This document shows, piece after piece, positions 44,000 through 52,704 of a DNA stretch of 64,000 nucleotides; the first letter of the stretch is position 1; every line of letters starts with the position of its first letter. Source of the DNA: Candidatus Tidjanibacter gallistercoris (GTDB lineage Bacteria > Bacteroidota > Bacteroidia > Bacteroidales > Rikenellaceae); assembly GCA_019114205.1 (NCBI GenBank), contig DXFY01000045.1, positions 1-64,000 of the forward strand, written 5' to 3'. Made by a program: the position numbers and the translations under genes. The notes below the pieces were generated by a model. It was given only the letters and a program-made list of their open reading frames with translations. It did no database searches and was not told where the DNA came from.

Positions 44000-45014
44000 C
44001 TAATCCGCCGCACGACGCCCGGCATAGTAAGCCTGTACCCGACGGGCGACATTGTGCCGCAAATTGCCGAAATAGATGTTCAGTTCCTGTACATGGTAGT
44101 TCCCTTCGGGAGCTATCGCCTCAATCTCAGGCATGAAACAGGCCGCCGGGTCGAGCCCCTCCACCACAAGCGTATGGTACGTCGTATCGATACGTGCCGA
44201 AACGGGAGCGATTCGAGCGACCGTACCGTCCGGATTCAGGAACACGGTACCACGGTTCTCTTCCGGCAGGGAAGGCCGGTCGTCCGTGCGCCAGTTCAGG
44301 GGATTGATACAGACACGGTTGCGGCGGAACAGCGACGAAACGGCCGCAGTATCGGCCACGCTGTTGAAACATACCGCCACGCCCGTGTCGAGCGAATCGG
44401 CTGCGGGCACCAGAAACCGGGCCCCAGCCAGGTCATCTTCCGTAATTTCGTACCCGACTGCATAGGCCGCCACCAACCGTTCGTACGACCGGGCATCCAT
44501 TCGTGTCTTGAGCAGTTCGATGATGCATTTGGCCCCCTGGCTGTGCCCCGCCAGGACGAACGGACGGCCGTCGTTGAGCTTTTCGAGGTAATAGTCGAAC
44601 GCGCGCGCCACATCCTCCATCGCCGTCGCGAACCGTCGCTCGATGACCGAATCCGGCTCGAACCACGACTCCATCGTAATCTGACGATAGTAAGGCGCAT
44701 AAAACCGGTTCCCGGCAGCGAATACCCGTTCGGCCAGCTTCAGGGGTTCCTGCAGGTTGCCGCGTTGTGTTTCATCGTACACATCCATCAGCCACCGGGC
44801 GTTTCCGTCCTCGTCCGTCCAGCCCCAGTTGCAGGTAGGCGCTACATAAAACACATCCGCATTCGTCTCCGTTGGGGCCGCACCGCCCGTGCACCACATC
44901 GCGGGATTGCCGTAATCCGGCTTTTCGTTTGCCTTCCCGCTGCGGCAGCTTTCCGCCGCAAGACCAGATGCAGAGGCATGCCAGCAGGCGGACAAATATT
45001 CCGCTTTTTATAAT
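44000..45014 (-). pseudogene. DUF3089 alpha/beta-hydrolase gene with damaged 5' end
   Basis: The DUF3089 domain is intact in one frame (44000-44995): it opens EKPDYGNPAMWCTGG, has the nucleophile elbow LAGHSQGAK, and ends normally. In that frame there is no ATG start, only TTG at 44995, and no export signal. In the neighbouring frame upstream, the minus strand reads a near-perfect lipoprotein signal (IKSGIFVRLLACLCIWSCGGK) starting at ATT/ATA codons around 45009-45014. So both the start codon (ATG changed to ATA or ATT) and the frame have been lost: a likely frameshift of one base within about 20 bp of the lipobox. The remnant also abuts the pckA terminator. A rare non-ATG start plus assembly error cannot be excluded. 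Confidence 0.6.
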
Positions 45015-45019
45015 GATGT

Positions 45020-45052
45020 AAAAAAGCGGGACAGCAACATCGCCGCCCCGCT
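45020..45052 (-). terminator. Intrinsic terminator of pckA
   Basis: The minus-strand RNA AGCGGGGCGGC/GCUGUCCCGCU forms an 11-bp stem (two G-U pairs) with a 6-base loop, then five or six Us. It is 25 bp beyond the pckA stop, and its end is only a few bases from the remnant signal sequence of the DUF3089 gene. Confidence 0.8.
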
Positions 45053-45076
45053 CCGCTTTATGACTTGAAAGGAACT

Positions 45077-46690
45077 TTATTTCAATTTCGGACCGGCTGC
45101 GACGAGCGACTTGCCTTCCGCATTGCCCGTAAATTTCTCGAAGTTCTTGATGAACCTGCCGGCAAGGTCTTCCGCCCTCCTGTTCCACTCGACCGCGTCA
45201 GCATAGGTATCGCGCGGGTCGAGAATGGCGGGGTCTACGCCCGGAAGCGCGGTCGGTACCGTGAAGTCGAAATAAGGTATCTGCTTGGTCGGTGTCTTGT
45301 CTATCGAACCGTCGAGGATGGCATCGATAATACCGCGGGTATCCTTGATGGAGATACGCTTGCCCGTACCGTTCCAGCCGGTGTTCACGAGGTATGCCTT
45401 GGCGCCGGATTTCTCCATGCGTTTCACCAGTTCTTCGCCGTATTTGGTCGGGTGCAGCGAAAGGAACGCTGCGCCGAAGCAGGCCGAGAAGGTCGGAGTC
45501 GGTTCTGTGATACCGCGTTCGGTACCGGCGAGCTTGGCGGTGAAGCCCGAAAGGAAATAATATTTCGTCTGTTCCGGAGTCAGTATCGACACGGGCGGCA
45601 GTACGCCGAACGCATCGGCCGAAAGGAAGATGACACGCTGTGCGGCCGGCCCCTTCGATACCGGTTTCACGATGTTGTTGATGAAATAAATCGGATAGGA
45701 AACACGGGTATTCTCGGTTACGCTCTTGTCGGCGAAATCGATATGGCCGTCCTTGTCCACCGTCACGTTCTCCAGCAGCGCATCGCGTTTGATGGCATTC
45801 CAAATGTCCGGTTCGCTCTCCTTGTCGAGGTTGATGACCTTCGCATAGCAGCCGCCTTCGAAGTTGAAGACGCCCTCGTCGTCCCAACCGTGTTCGTCGT
45901 CACCGATGAGCAAACGCTTCGGGTCGGTCGAAAGAGTGGTCTTGCCCGTACCGGACAGGCCGAAGAAGACCGCCGTATTCTTGCCCTCCTTGTCGGTATT
46001 GGCCGAACAGTGCATCGAAGCGATGCCCTTGAGCGGCAGCAGATAGTTCATGTAGGAGAACATGCCCTTCTTCATCTCGCCGCCGTACCACGTGTTGATG
46101 ATGACCTGCACTTTCTCGGTGAGGTTGAATACCACGGCCGTTTCGGAATTGAGACCGAGTTCCTTGTAGTTCGTCACCTTGGCCTTCGATGCGTTCATCA
46201 CCACGAAATCGGGTTCGCCGTAGTTTTCGAGCTCTTCCTCGGTGGGACGGATGAACATGTTCTTCACGAAATGGGCCTGCCAGGCCACCTCCATGATGAA
46301 ACGTATCTTCAGACGGGTATTCTCGTTGGCGCCGCAGAAGGTATCCATGACGAAAAGCCTCTTTCCGGAGAGCTCTTCCGTAGCTATCCTCTTGACCTCT
46401 TTCCAGGTTGCTTCGGTGACCGGTTTGTTGTCGTTTTTGTACTCGTCGCTCGTCCACCAGATGGTATCGCGCGTGGTGTCGTCCATGACGAAGAACTTGT
46501 CCTTGGGCGAACGGCCGGTATATTCGCCGGTCATCACGTTCACCGCGCCGGTATCGGTAAGCTGCCCCCGTTCGTAACCGGTGAGAGCCGGATTCATCTC
46601 CTCTTCGAAAAGCTGTTCGTAAGACGGATTGTACACAATCTCCGGAGTTCCGGTGATGCCGTACTTGGTCAAATCAATCTTCTTTGCCAT
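45077..46690 (-). CDS. pckA: Phosphoenolpyruvate carboxykinase (ATP)
   Basis: A 537-residue ATP-dependent PEPCK. The P-loop reads [11 protein letters not shown]. The metal/ligand block [15 protein letters not shown] and [12 protein letters not shown] are present, as is the ATP-type GTVFN-like [14 protein letters not shown]. Oxaloacetate-binding Arg is expected in [10 protein letters not shown] near residue 60. It interconverts oxaloacetate and PEP; in Bacteroidota it often runs in the carboxylating direction during fermentation and fixes CO2. It has its own promoter (TATCTTTG) about 140 bp upstream, with an inverted repeat around the start site. Confidence 0.96.
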   Translation of the reverse strand: MAKKIDLTKYGITGTPEIVYNPSYEQLFEEEMNPALTGYERGQLTDTGAVNVMTGEYTGRSPKDKFFVMDDTTRDTIWWTSDEYKNDNKPVTEATWKEVKRIATEELSGKRLFVMDTFCGANENTRLKIRFIMEVAWQAHFVKNMFIRPTEEELENYGEPDFVVMNASKAKVTNYKELGLNSETAVVFNLTEKVQVIINTWYGGEMKKGMFSYMNYLLPLKGIASMHCSANTDKEGKNTAVFFGLSGTGKTTLSTDPKRLLIGDDEHGWDDEGVFNFEGGCYAKVINLDKESEPDIWNAIKRDALLENVTVDKDGHIDFADKSVTENTRVSYPIYFINNIVKPVSKGPAAQRVIFLSADAFGVLPPVSILTPEQTKYYFLSGFTAKLAGTERGITEPTPTFSACFGAAFLSLHPTKYGEELVKRMEKSGAKAYLVNTGWNGTGKRISIKDTRGIIDAILDGSIDKTPTKQIPYFDFTVPTALPGVDPAILDPRDTYADAVEWNRRAEDLAGRFIKNFEKFTGNAEGKSLVAAGPKLK

Positions 46691-46803
46691 AATCTACTGT
46701 ATGTTATGTGTTTGTATCGCAATCATCCGTTCGCGGACGCATGGGCGGTCTGCAGCGTTCCGCTCCCCTTCCACGGTCATATAACTGTTTTTCGGGAAAA
46801 TTA

Positions 46804-46821
46804 TTGTTAGCACACTAACAA
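46804..46821. promoter_or_regulatory. 18-bp inverted repeat at the pckA transcription start
   Basis: TTGTTAG (46804-46810), 4-bp spacer CACA, CTAACAA (46815-46821): perfect arms. It lies just downstream of the -7 box on the minus strand, about where transcription should begin, a typical position for a repressor operator. No cognate regulator is encoded in this window. Confidence 0.55.
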
Positions 46822-46826
46822 CGGCG

Positions 46827-46834
46827 CAAAGATA
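46827..46834 (-). promoter_or_regulatory. -7 element for pckA
   Basis: Minus strand TATCTTTG, a full consensus match. The leader from here to the ATG is about 130 nt. Confidence 0.65.
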
Positions 46835-46967
46835 TGCAATAATTCCGTCCGCGGTACGAAAAAGCGGTGCGTAACCCGACTTTTTTTAGCGATGCCGGCA
46901 CTGTACGACCCGCAGACCGCCGGCGTCCGCATACCGAAACCGGCGACCGGCGTATTCCCGCCCACCG

Positions 46968-46998
46968 TTGTCATTGTCATGGTTTTTTGCTAACTTTC
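46968..46998 (+). promoter_or_regulatory. Promoter of hemW
   Basis: TTG (46968-46970), 20-bp spacer, TAACTTTC (46991-46998), one base off the -7 consensus, 53 bp before the ATG. Confidence 0.5.
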
Positions 46999-47051
46999 GC
47001 ACGTTTTTCGCGCTGACCTTCAACGAATAATTACACTCATACGAGCAAGAC

Positions 47052-48185
47052 ATGTCCGCATTGTACATCCACATTCCGTTTTGCAAAACACGCTGTAACT
47101 ATTGCGATTTTTACAAAAGCACATCGTGTGCCAAAACCGAAGCCTATATCGCGGCCCTCGAACGGGAAATGGACTACCGGCGGGACTTCTTCGGGAATAC
47201 GCCGGTCGAAACGGTTTTCTTCGGCGGCGGCACCCCGTCGCTCCTGCCGCCGGCCGTACTGCAGCGCATCATCGACAAGGCCCGTTCCCTGTGGAACCTG
47301 AGCGGCGTCAAGGAAATCACGGCGGAAGTCAATCCCGACGACATCACGGAGCCGTATCTCGACCGGCTCGCCGAGACGGACATCAACAGGCTGAGCTTCG
47401 GGGTACAGTCGTTCATCGACCGCGACCTGAAGCTGCTCGGCAGACGGCACACCGCCGGGCAGGCCATCGACGCCATCCGGCTGGCTCAGGCAAAAGGGTT
47501 CTCGAACATCTCCTTGGACCTGATATTCGGCATTCCGGGCATGTCGTTGCGCGAATGGGAGAACAACGTATTGCGGGCGGTCATCATGAAGGTGCAGCAC
47601 ATCTCCGCATACTGCCTGACCATCGCCGACAACACCGCGTTCGGAAAGATGCAGGAGGAGGGAACGCTGGCGCCCGCCAGCGACGAAATGTGCGAAAACC
47701 AGTTTCTCATCGCCCACCGCATCCTGACCGACAGCGGTTTCTGCCACTACGAAATTTCCAACTATGCCCTGGGCGAGAAACGGCGTTCCATGCACAACTG
47801 GGCCTACTGGTGCGGCGGAACCTACCTCGGCCTCGGCCCTTCGGCCCACTCCTACGACGGCAACGAGCGCATATACGGCATCAACGACGTGGACCGATAC
47901 ATCGAACTGGCCGGAACCGACCGGATTTACGGCCGTGAAATCCTTTCGCGCATCGACAAATACAACGAATACGTCATGACTGCCCTGCGGACCGACTACG
48001 GCGTTCGCCGCGATGTCCTTTCGGAACGGTTCGGGTTCAAGAGGCTGCTCTATTTCGAATACTGCGCCGGAAAGTTCCTCGAAAACGGAACGATGGTCCG
48101 CGACGGCAATGTATACCGAATCCCGCCCGAAAAGCTGATGATATCCAACAGCATCATCAGCGACCTTTTCTACATCGAGGAATAA
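47052..48185 (+). CDS. hemW: HemW-like radical SAM heme chaperone
   Basis: A 377-residue radical SAM protein. The cluster motif is CKTRCNYCDF (CxxxCxxC) near the N terminus, followed by VFFGGGTPSLL, EVNPDDI and SFGVQSF, all typical of the HemN/HemW group. A C-terminal HemN-type domain begins near LGLGPSAHSY. Length (about 380) and absence of the extra N-terminal segment of true HemN point to HemW, which binds heme rather than decarboxylating coproporphyrinogen. Databases often label such genes coproporphyrinogen III oxidase. It is transcribed alone, divergent from pckA. Confidence 0.9.
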   Translation: MSALYIHIPFCKTRCNYCDFYKSTSCAKTEAYIAALEREMDYRRDFFGNTPVETVFFGGGTPSLLPPAVLQRIIDKARSLWNLSGVKEITAEVNPDDITEPYLDRLAETDINRLSFGVQSFIDRDLKLLGRRHTAGQAIDAIRLAQAKGFSNISLDLIFGIPGMSLREWENNVLRAVIMKVQHISAYCLTIADNTAFGKMQEEGTLAPASDEMCENQFLIAHRILTDSGFCHYEISNYALGEKRRSMHNWAYWCGGTYLGLGPSAHSYDGNERIYGINDVDRYIELAGTDRIYGREILSRIDKYNEYVMTALRTDYGVRRDVLSERFGFKRLLYFEYCAGKFLENGTMVRDGNVYRIPPEKLMISNSIISDLFYIEE

Positions 48186-48356
48186 TGCCGCGGGCCGCCC
48201 CGTGTCGCAGCGCTTCGGGCGGCATAGAACGAGCGACATCTTTCCCATCCCGCCGGAACCGTCGCTCCCGCCTTTCCGGAAAACGTGCGGCGCGGCACCG
48301 CTCCCACTGATAAGCGCCCGTGCACAGGCACGGGATGAATCTTCAAAAACGAACGC

Positions 48357-48935
48357 ATGTTCCCTTACATCGAAACGGAACGGCTGCACCTGCGGCCGTT
48401 CGCCGAACAGGATGCGAAAGCCCTGCCGGACATTCTGGGCGCCCCCGAAGTGAATACGTTTCTGCCCATGTTCCCGCTGAAAAATCCGGAAGAAGCCGAG
48501 GCGTACCTGCACAGGAAACTCGCTGCGCTGCGTTCCGGCGAATCGCTTTTATACGAGGCCGTCTGCCTGAAAGGCAGCGATGTGCCCGTCGGTTATGTCC
48601 ACGTAAGCGGCGATGGAAGCCATGATTTGGGGTACGGACTCCGGAAAGCGTTCTGGCACCGGGGCTTGTGTACGGAAGCCTGCCGGCCCGTTATCGACCG
48701 GCTTCGGCGAGACGGCCTCCCTTATATCACGGCGACCCACGACGTGAACAATCCGAGAAGCGGGAATGTCATGCAGGCCATAGGCATGAAATACCGTTAC
48801 TCGTACCGGGAACTCTGGCAGCCCAAAAACATCCCGGTCGTCTTCCGCATGTATCAACTCAATCTCGACGGACAGGAAGAACGGATTTACGACGAATATC
48901 GGAATAGATATCCGCATTTCATAGAGGAACTCTGA
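48357..48935 (+). CDS. GNAT family N-acetyltransferase
   Basis: A 192-residue acetyltransferase of the RimJ/RimL type. It begins IETERLHLRPFAEQDAKAL, has the acetyl-CoA region DLGYGLRKAFWHRGLCTEA, and then the TATHDVNNPRSGNVMQAIGM block typical of ribosomal-protein or small-molecule acetylating GNATs. The substrate is unknown. A small hairpin (CCCGTGC/GCACGGG) lies 23 bp upstream of the start. The C-terminal 30 residues are an acidic/aromatic extension. Confidence 0.88.
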   Translation: MFPYIETERLHLRPFAEQDAKALPDILGAPEVNTFLPMFPLKNPEEAEAYLHRKLAALRSGESLLYEAVCLKGSDVPVGYVHVSGDGSHDLGYGLRKAFWHRGLCTEACRPVIDRLRRDGLPYITATHDVNNPRSGNVMQAIGMKYRYSYRELWQPKNIPVVFRMYQLNLDGQEERIYDEYRNRYPHFIEEL

Positions 48936-49039
48936 CCTGCCGCAAAACCATCGTCCTCCATTCCTTGCCACACAACGCTTTTCAGGCAGCGGTACGGCAG
49001 CCACGAACCGGCAACATCCCGTACCGCATGTTCCCGTCC
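48936..49039. other. Spacer between GNAT gene and repeat array
   Basis: No gene; the last bases before 49040 begin to resemble the repeat unit. Confidence 0.4.
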
Positions 49040-49640
49040 CCGCAACAGCACGACACACACGATGATTCCGAATACCTCCTCCGGCTACCTGTTCCCGGTG
49101 CTCCGGCTAACGGCACACAGGATGCACACAGCCCACAACGACACGACACACGCCAGGGGTTCCGAATACCTCCTCCGACCGCCCATTCCCGGTGCTCCGG
49201 CCAACGGCACACTGGATGCACACAGCCCACAACGACACGACACACGCCAGGGGTTCCGAATACCTCCTCCGACCGCCTGTTCCCGGAGCTCCGGCCAAAC
49301 GGCACACTGGATGCGCACAGCCAACAACTGCACGACACACGCCACGGGTTCCGATTACCTCCTCCGACCGCCTGTTCCCGGTGCTCCGGCCAAGCGGCAC
49401 ACTGGATGCGCGCAGCAAACAACTGCACGACAAACACGACGGTTCCGAATACCTCCTCCGGCTACCTGTTCCCGGTACTCCGACCAACGGCACACTGGAT
49501 GCGCACAGCAAACAATTGCACGACACACACGACAGTTCCGATTACCTCCTCCGACCGCCTGTTCCCGGTGCTCCGGCCAAACGGCACACTGGATGCGCAC
49601 AGCAAACAACTGCACGACAAACACGACGGTTCCGGAATAC
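49040..49640. repeat. Tandem array of about six 94-bp units
   Basis: The anchor TTCCGA(A/T)TACCTCCTCCG recurs at 49066, 49160, 49254, 49349, 49443 and 49536, with a last partial copy at 49630, so the unit is 93-95 bp. Each unit continues with CCTGTTCCCGGTGCTCCG, then GGCACACTGGATGC and an AAC..CACGACA stretch. Copies differ by scattered substitutions and single-base indels and alternate between at least two variants (GGCTACC or GACCGCC after the anchor). Because the period is not a multiple of three, no frame is kept open in a shared way, and the ORFs crossing it are phase-rotated readings. It is noncoding and not CRISPR-like, as there are no variable spacers. Confidence 0.85.
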
Positions 49641-49795
49641 CGGCAGGAACGATTTTCAGTTCCGTCGAGAAAACGCTTCACGGAACGGCATCATTTCCGA
49701 TTGCACTCTGCCAACGGGTTACTGTCCGGCCGGCGGCCCCTCCTTGCCGCACGATTCCGCAGCCGGCACCCTGCGGCTGCCCGCAGTACAGGAAC

Positions 49796-49835
49796 GAGAC
49801 GAGGGGTGCGGCAATCTTGCCGTACCCCTCGTCTC
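49796..49835 (-). terminator. Terminator of the etfBA-acyl-CoA dehydrogenase operon
   Basis: GAGACGAGGGGT/ACCCCTCGTCTC plus inner CGGCA/TGCCG, with one G-T pair, make an 18-bp stem with a 4-base loop, 36 bp after the stop. Confidence 0.75.
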
Positions 49836-49870
49836 AATCGGCCGCGCTTTTCGCACGACCGCTCCTTATC

Positions 49871-51592
49871 TTATTCCAGCCTGTCGTTCAGCACGGACTT
49901 GTAGAGGTCGATGTCGCCGCAACAGGAACCGGCGATAAACGTTGCGGCTGCCTTGTTCTGAGCCTGTGCATACTTGATATAGGTTTCCGCAGGCACCCGG
50001 TACTCGTCGCTTTCGGCAGCCTGCCGCAACAGCAGGTGCGATAGGACGATGTGTCCGGTCATCTCCACAAGCCTGCGGGCATGGAAATCGATTTGTTCGG
50101 CATCGCCGCCCGTCACGCGGGCGATGGCCTGCTCGTACTCCTCGCGCATGGCGACGAGCCGGTCGAGCTGGAACTTGAACTCGGCCGGACGCTCGGCAGC
50201 CTCGTATGCCTTCATCTGCGCGAGGAACGTGCCGGTCGTCACGTGGCGGATGGCGGCCACCACCTGAAGCTGCGTCGTGCCTTCGTAAATGTTGGTAATG
50301 CGGGCGTCGCGGTATATCCGTTCGATAGGGTAGTCCTTCATATAGCCCGAACCGCCGTGTATCTGGATGGCCTCGTAGGCGAGCTGGTTGGCATATTCGC
50401 TGGCGAACATCTTGCAAAGCGGCGTATAGGCGTCGGCGAGCTTGTTGTAAGCCTTCATTTCGCTCTTTTCCTCAGCCGTCAGCGGACGGTCCTTGCCTAT
50501 CTCCGCCCAGCATTTGTAAAGTTCGACGAACCGGGCCGTCTCGTACAGCATCGCACGCGATGCGTACAGTTTCGCCTTCATGTTCGTCAGGATTTCGTAA
50601 ATAGCCGGGAACTGGATGATGGGCTTGCCGAACTGTTGGCGCTCGTTGGCATACTTCAGCGCCTCGCGGTAGGCGGCTTCGCACAGCCCCGTGCCCTGTG
50701 CGCCGATACCCAGACGGGCGGCATTCATCAGGGACATCACATATTTGATAAGGCCGAGCTTGCGGTCGCCGACGAGCTCCGCCGGAGCGTTCGTATAGAC
50801 GAGCTCGCAGGTAGGCGAACCCTTGATACCCAACTTGTTCTCGATGCGGCGCACCTTCACCCCACCGTCGCGGCGGTCGTACACGAACATCGACAGGCCG
50901 CGCCCGTCTTTCGTACCCTCCTCCGAACGGGCCAGCACGAGCGAGATGTCGCCGTCGCCGTTGGTGATGAAACGCTTCACGCCGTTGAGGAGCCATTTTC
51001 CGCTGGCCTCATCGTAATGCGCCCTGAGCATCACCGCCTGCAGGTCGGAACCGGCGTCGGGCTCGGTAAGCGCCATGGCGCAGGTAGCCCCGCGCGACAC
51101 GAGCGGCAAGTATTTCTGCTTGATTTCCTCGCTGGCAAACTCGTTGATGGTCTCGGCGCAGTCCTGCAGGCCCCAAATGTTCTCGAACCCCGCATCGCCG
51201 CGCGCCACCATCTCGTTGGCCATTACGAAACAGATGAGCGACATGTTGAGCCCCTCGTACTTGCGGGGCAGGTGAATGCCGCCCAGTCCGGCTTTGCGGA
51301 TGGCATCGAGGTTGGCCTGCGTGCCGCGGGCATAGACGACATGGTCGTCCACCACCTTCGGCCCCTCCTTGTCCACGTCCTCGGCATTGGCCGCAATCAC
51401 GTCAGCACAAATACCGCCCGTTATCTCCAGCACGCGGCGGTAGCTGTCCATCGCATCCTCGAAATCCGACGGCGCATAATCGTACACGTCCTTGTCGGCG
51501 AAATTCTTCTCGCGCAGTTCCACGATTTTCTTCATCAGCGGATGATTCAGGTGGAACTGCAAATCCTTATTATCTAAAAAAAAGTTTCCCAT
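49871..51592 (-). CDS. Acyl-CoA dehydrogenase
   Basis: A 573-residue flavoprotein, longer than the 380-residue standard, with an N-terminal extension (about 1-70) and a C-terminal helical extension (from about 450) seen in Bacteroidota members. The ACAD core shows ATCAMALTEPDAGSDLQAV, KWLLNGVKRFITNGD, RRIENKLGIKGSPTCELVY and IHGGSGYMKDYPIERIYRDARITNIYEGTTQLQ. The usual catalytic Glu position corresponds to the IYEGT region. It transfers electrons to ETF encoded just upstream. The substrate chain is unknown. It is the last gene of the etfB-etfA-ACAD operon. Confidence 0.92.
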   Translation of the reverse strand: MGNFFLDNKDLQFHLNHPLMKKIVELREKNFADKDVYDYAPSDFEDAMDSYRRVLEITGGICADVIAANAEDVDKEGPKVVDDHVVYARGTQANLDAIRKAGLGGIHLPRKYEGLNMSLICFVMANEMVARGDAGFENIWGLQDCAETINEFASEEIKQKYLPLVSRGATCAMALTEPDAGSDLQAVMLRAHYDEASGKWLLNGVKRFITNGDGDISLVLARSEEGTKDGRGLSMFVYDRRDGGVKVRRIENKLGIKGSPTCELVYTNAPAELVGDRKLGLIKYVMSLMNAARLGIGAQGTGLCEAAYREALKYANERQQFGKPIIQFPAIYEILTNMKAKLYASRAMLYETARFVELYKCWAEIGKDRPLTAEEKSEMKAYNKLADAYTPLCKMFASEYANQLAYEAIQIHGGSGYMKDYPIERIYRDARITNIYEGTTQLQVVAAIRHVTTGTFLAQMKAYEAAERPAEFKFQLDRLVAMREEYEQAIARVTGGDAEQIDFHARRLVEMTGHIVLSHLLLRQAAESDEYRVPAETYIKYAQAQNKAAATFIAGSCCGDIDLYKSVLNDRLE

Positions 51593-51670
51593 ATGCTCGT
51601 TCGCTCCGGCAGGTTTGCGCCCGTGCGGCCACCCTGCGGGACACCCCGCGGCAGCCCGCGCCGTGCCCGC

Positions 51671-52690
51671 CTATTTGGAATTTTGTTTATAGAACTTTAT
51701 CATTTTGGGCACGACCTCCGTCGCATTGCCGGTAATCACGTAATCGGCGAATTTGTTGATGGGCGCCTCCGGGTCGGTGTTGATGGCGATTACGATGGAG
51801 GACTGGTCCATGCCGGCCGTATGCTGTATCTGCCCGGAAATGCCGCAGGCGATATAGAGTTTCGGGCGCACCGTCACACCGGTCTGCCCCACCTGACGGG
51901 CATGGTCGGCGAACCCGGCGTCCACCGCGGCACGCGACGCGCCCACCTCGCCGCCGAGCAGGTCGGCCAGCTCGTACAGCATGGCGAAGTTCTCTTTCGA
52001 CCCCATCCCGTAGCCGCCGGCCACGATGACCGGAGCGCTTTTGATGTCGATGCCCCGCTCCTCGATATGACGGTCGATGATTTTCACCGCCAGGTCACTG
52101 TCTTTCAAATACTTCCTTACATCCACCGTTTTCACCTCCGGATGCTTCGGCTCTTTCAGTTCCACCCGGCGCATCACGCCTTCGCGGACGGTGGCCATCT
52201 GCGGCCGGTGGTCGGGATTCACGATGGTAGCGATGATGTTGCCTCCGAAGGCCGGACGTATCTGGTAAAGCAGGTCCGTGTACGACTTGCCGCTCTTGGC
52301 ATCGGTATAGTCGCCGATGACGAGGCTCGTGCAGTCGGCCGTCAGACCGCTACCCAGCGTCGACGAAACACGCGGGGCGAGGTCGCGTCCGACGGGCGTG
52401 GCGCCGAAGAGCGCTATCTGCGGCTTCTCCTCCCCGAAAACGCCGCATACCACCGCCGTGTGCGGCAGGGTACGGTACGGAGCGAGTTCCGCATCGTCCG
52501 CCAGCCAGAGCGTATCGGCTCCGTAACGTCCGACGGTCTTGTCCATATCCTTGAGCCCGTGACCGATGGCGAGCGCCTCCAGCTTGCATCCGAGGCGGTC
52601 GGCCAGTTCGCGGCCCTTGGTGAGCAGTTCGAGGCTGACGTCCGCCGTCCTGCCTCCTTCCGTTTCTATATATACGAATACGTTGTTCAT
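51671..52690 (-). CDS. etfA: Electron transfer flavoprotein, alpha subunit
   Basis: A 339-residue subunit. The start is the ATG at 52690 (MNNVFVYIETEGG); the 447-residue listing begins out of frame inside etfB. The C-terminal FAD-binding domain (about 205-335) carries VIVAGGYGMGSKENF, GASRAAVDAGF, the GQTGVTVRPKLYIACGISGQIQHTAGM block and the final INTDPEAPINKFADY. It takes electrons from acyl-CoA dehydrogenase and passes them on. It lies 14 bp downstream of etfB. Confidence 0.95.
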   Translation of the reverse strand: MNNVFVYIETEGGRTADVSLELLTKGRELADRLGCKLEALAIGHGLKDMDKTVGRYGADTLWLADDAELAPYRTLPHTAVVCGVFGEEKPQIALFGATPVGRDLAPRVSSTLGSGLTADCTSLVIGDYTDAKSGKSYTDLLYQIRPAFGGNIIATIVNPDHRPQMATVREGVMRRVELKEPKHPEVKTVDVRKYLKDSDLAVKIIDRHIEERGIDIKSAPVIVAGGYGMGSKENFAMLYELADLLGGEVGASRAAVDAGFADHARQVGQTGVTVRPKLYIACGISGQIQHTAGMDQSSIVIAINTDPEAPINKFADYVITGNATEVVPKMIKFYKQNSK

Positions 52691-52704
52691 CTTGCGTTCC
52701 TCCT

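Noticed and set aside
45065-46810. 581-residue plus-strand ORF opposite pckA
   Set aside because: Antisense shadow; the minus strand encodes clear PEPCK.
46804-46821. CIRCE element for HrcA upstream of pckA
   Set aside because: CIRCE is TTAGCACTC-N9-GAGTGCTAA; this dyad has 7-bp arms and a 4-bp spacer with different sequence, and pckA is not a chaperone gene.
49040-49640. CRISPR array
   Set aside because: Units are contiguous 94-bp copies with no short repeat/unique spacer alternation and no cas genes nearby.
48965-50044. Long ORFs over the 94-bp repeats
   Set aside because: Repeat period is not divisible by three, and the same phrases recur in all frames; no start, signal or domain supports coding.
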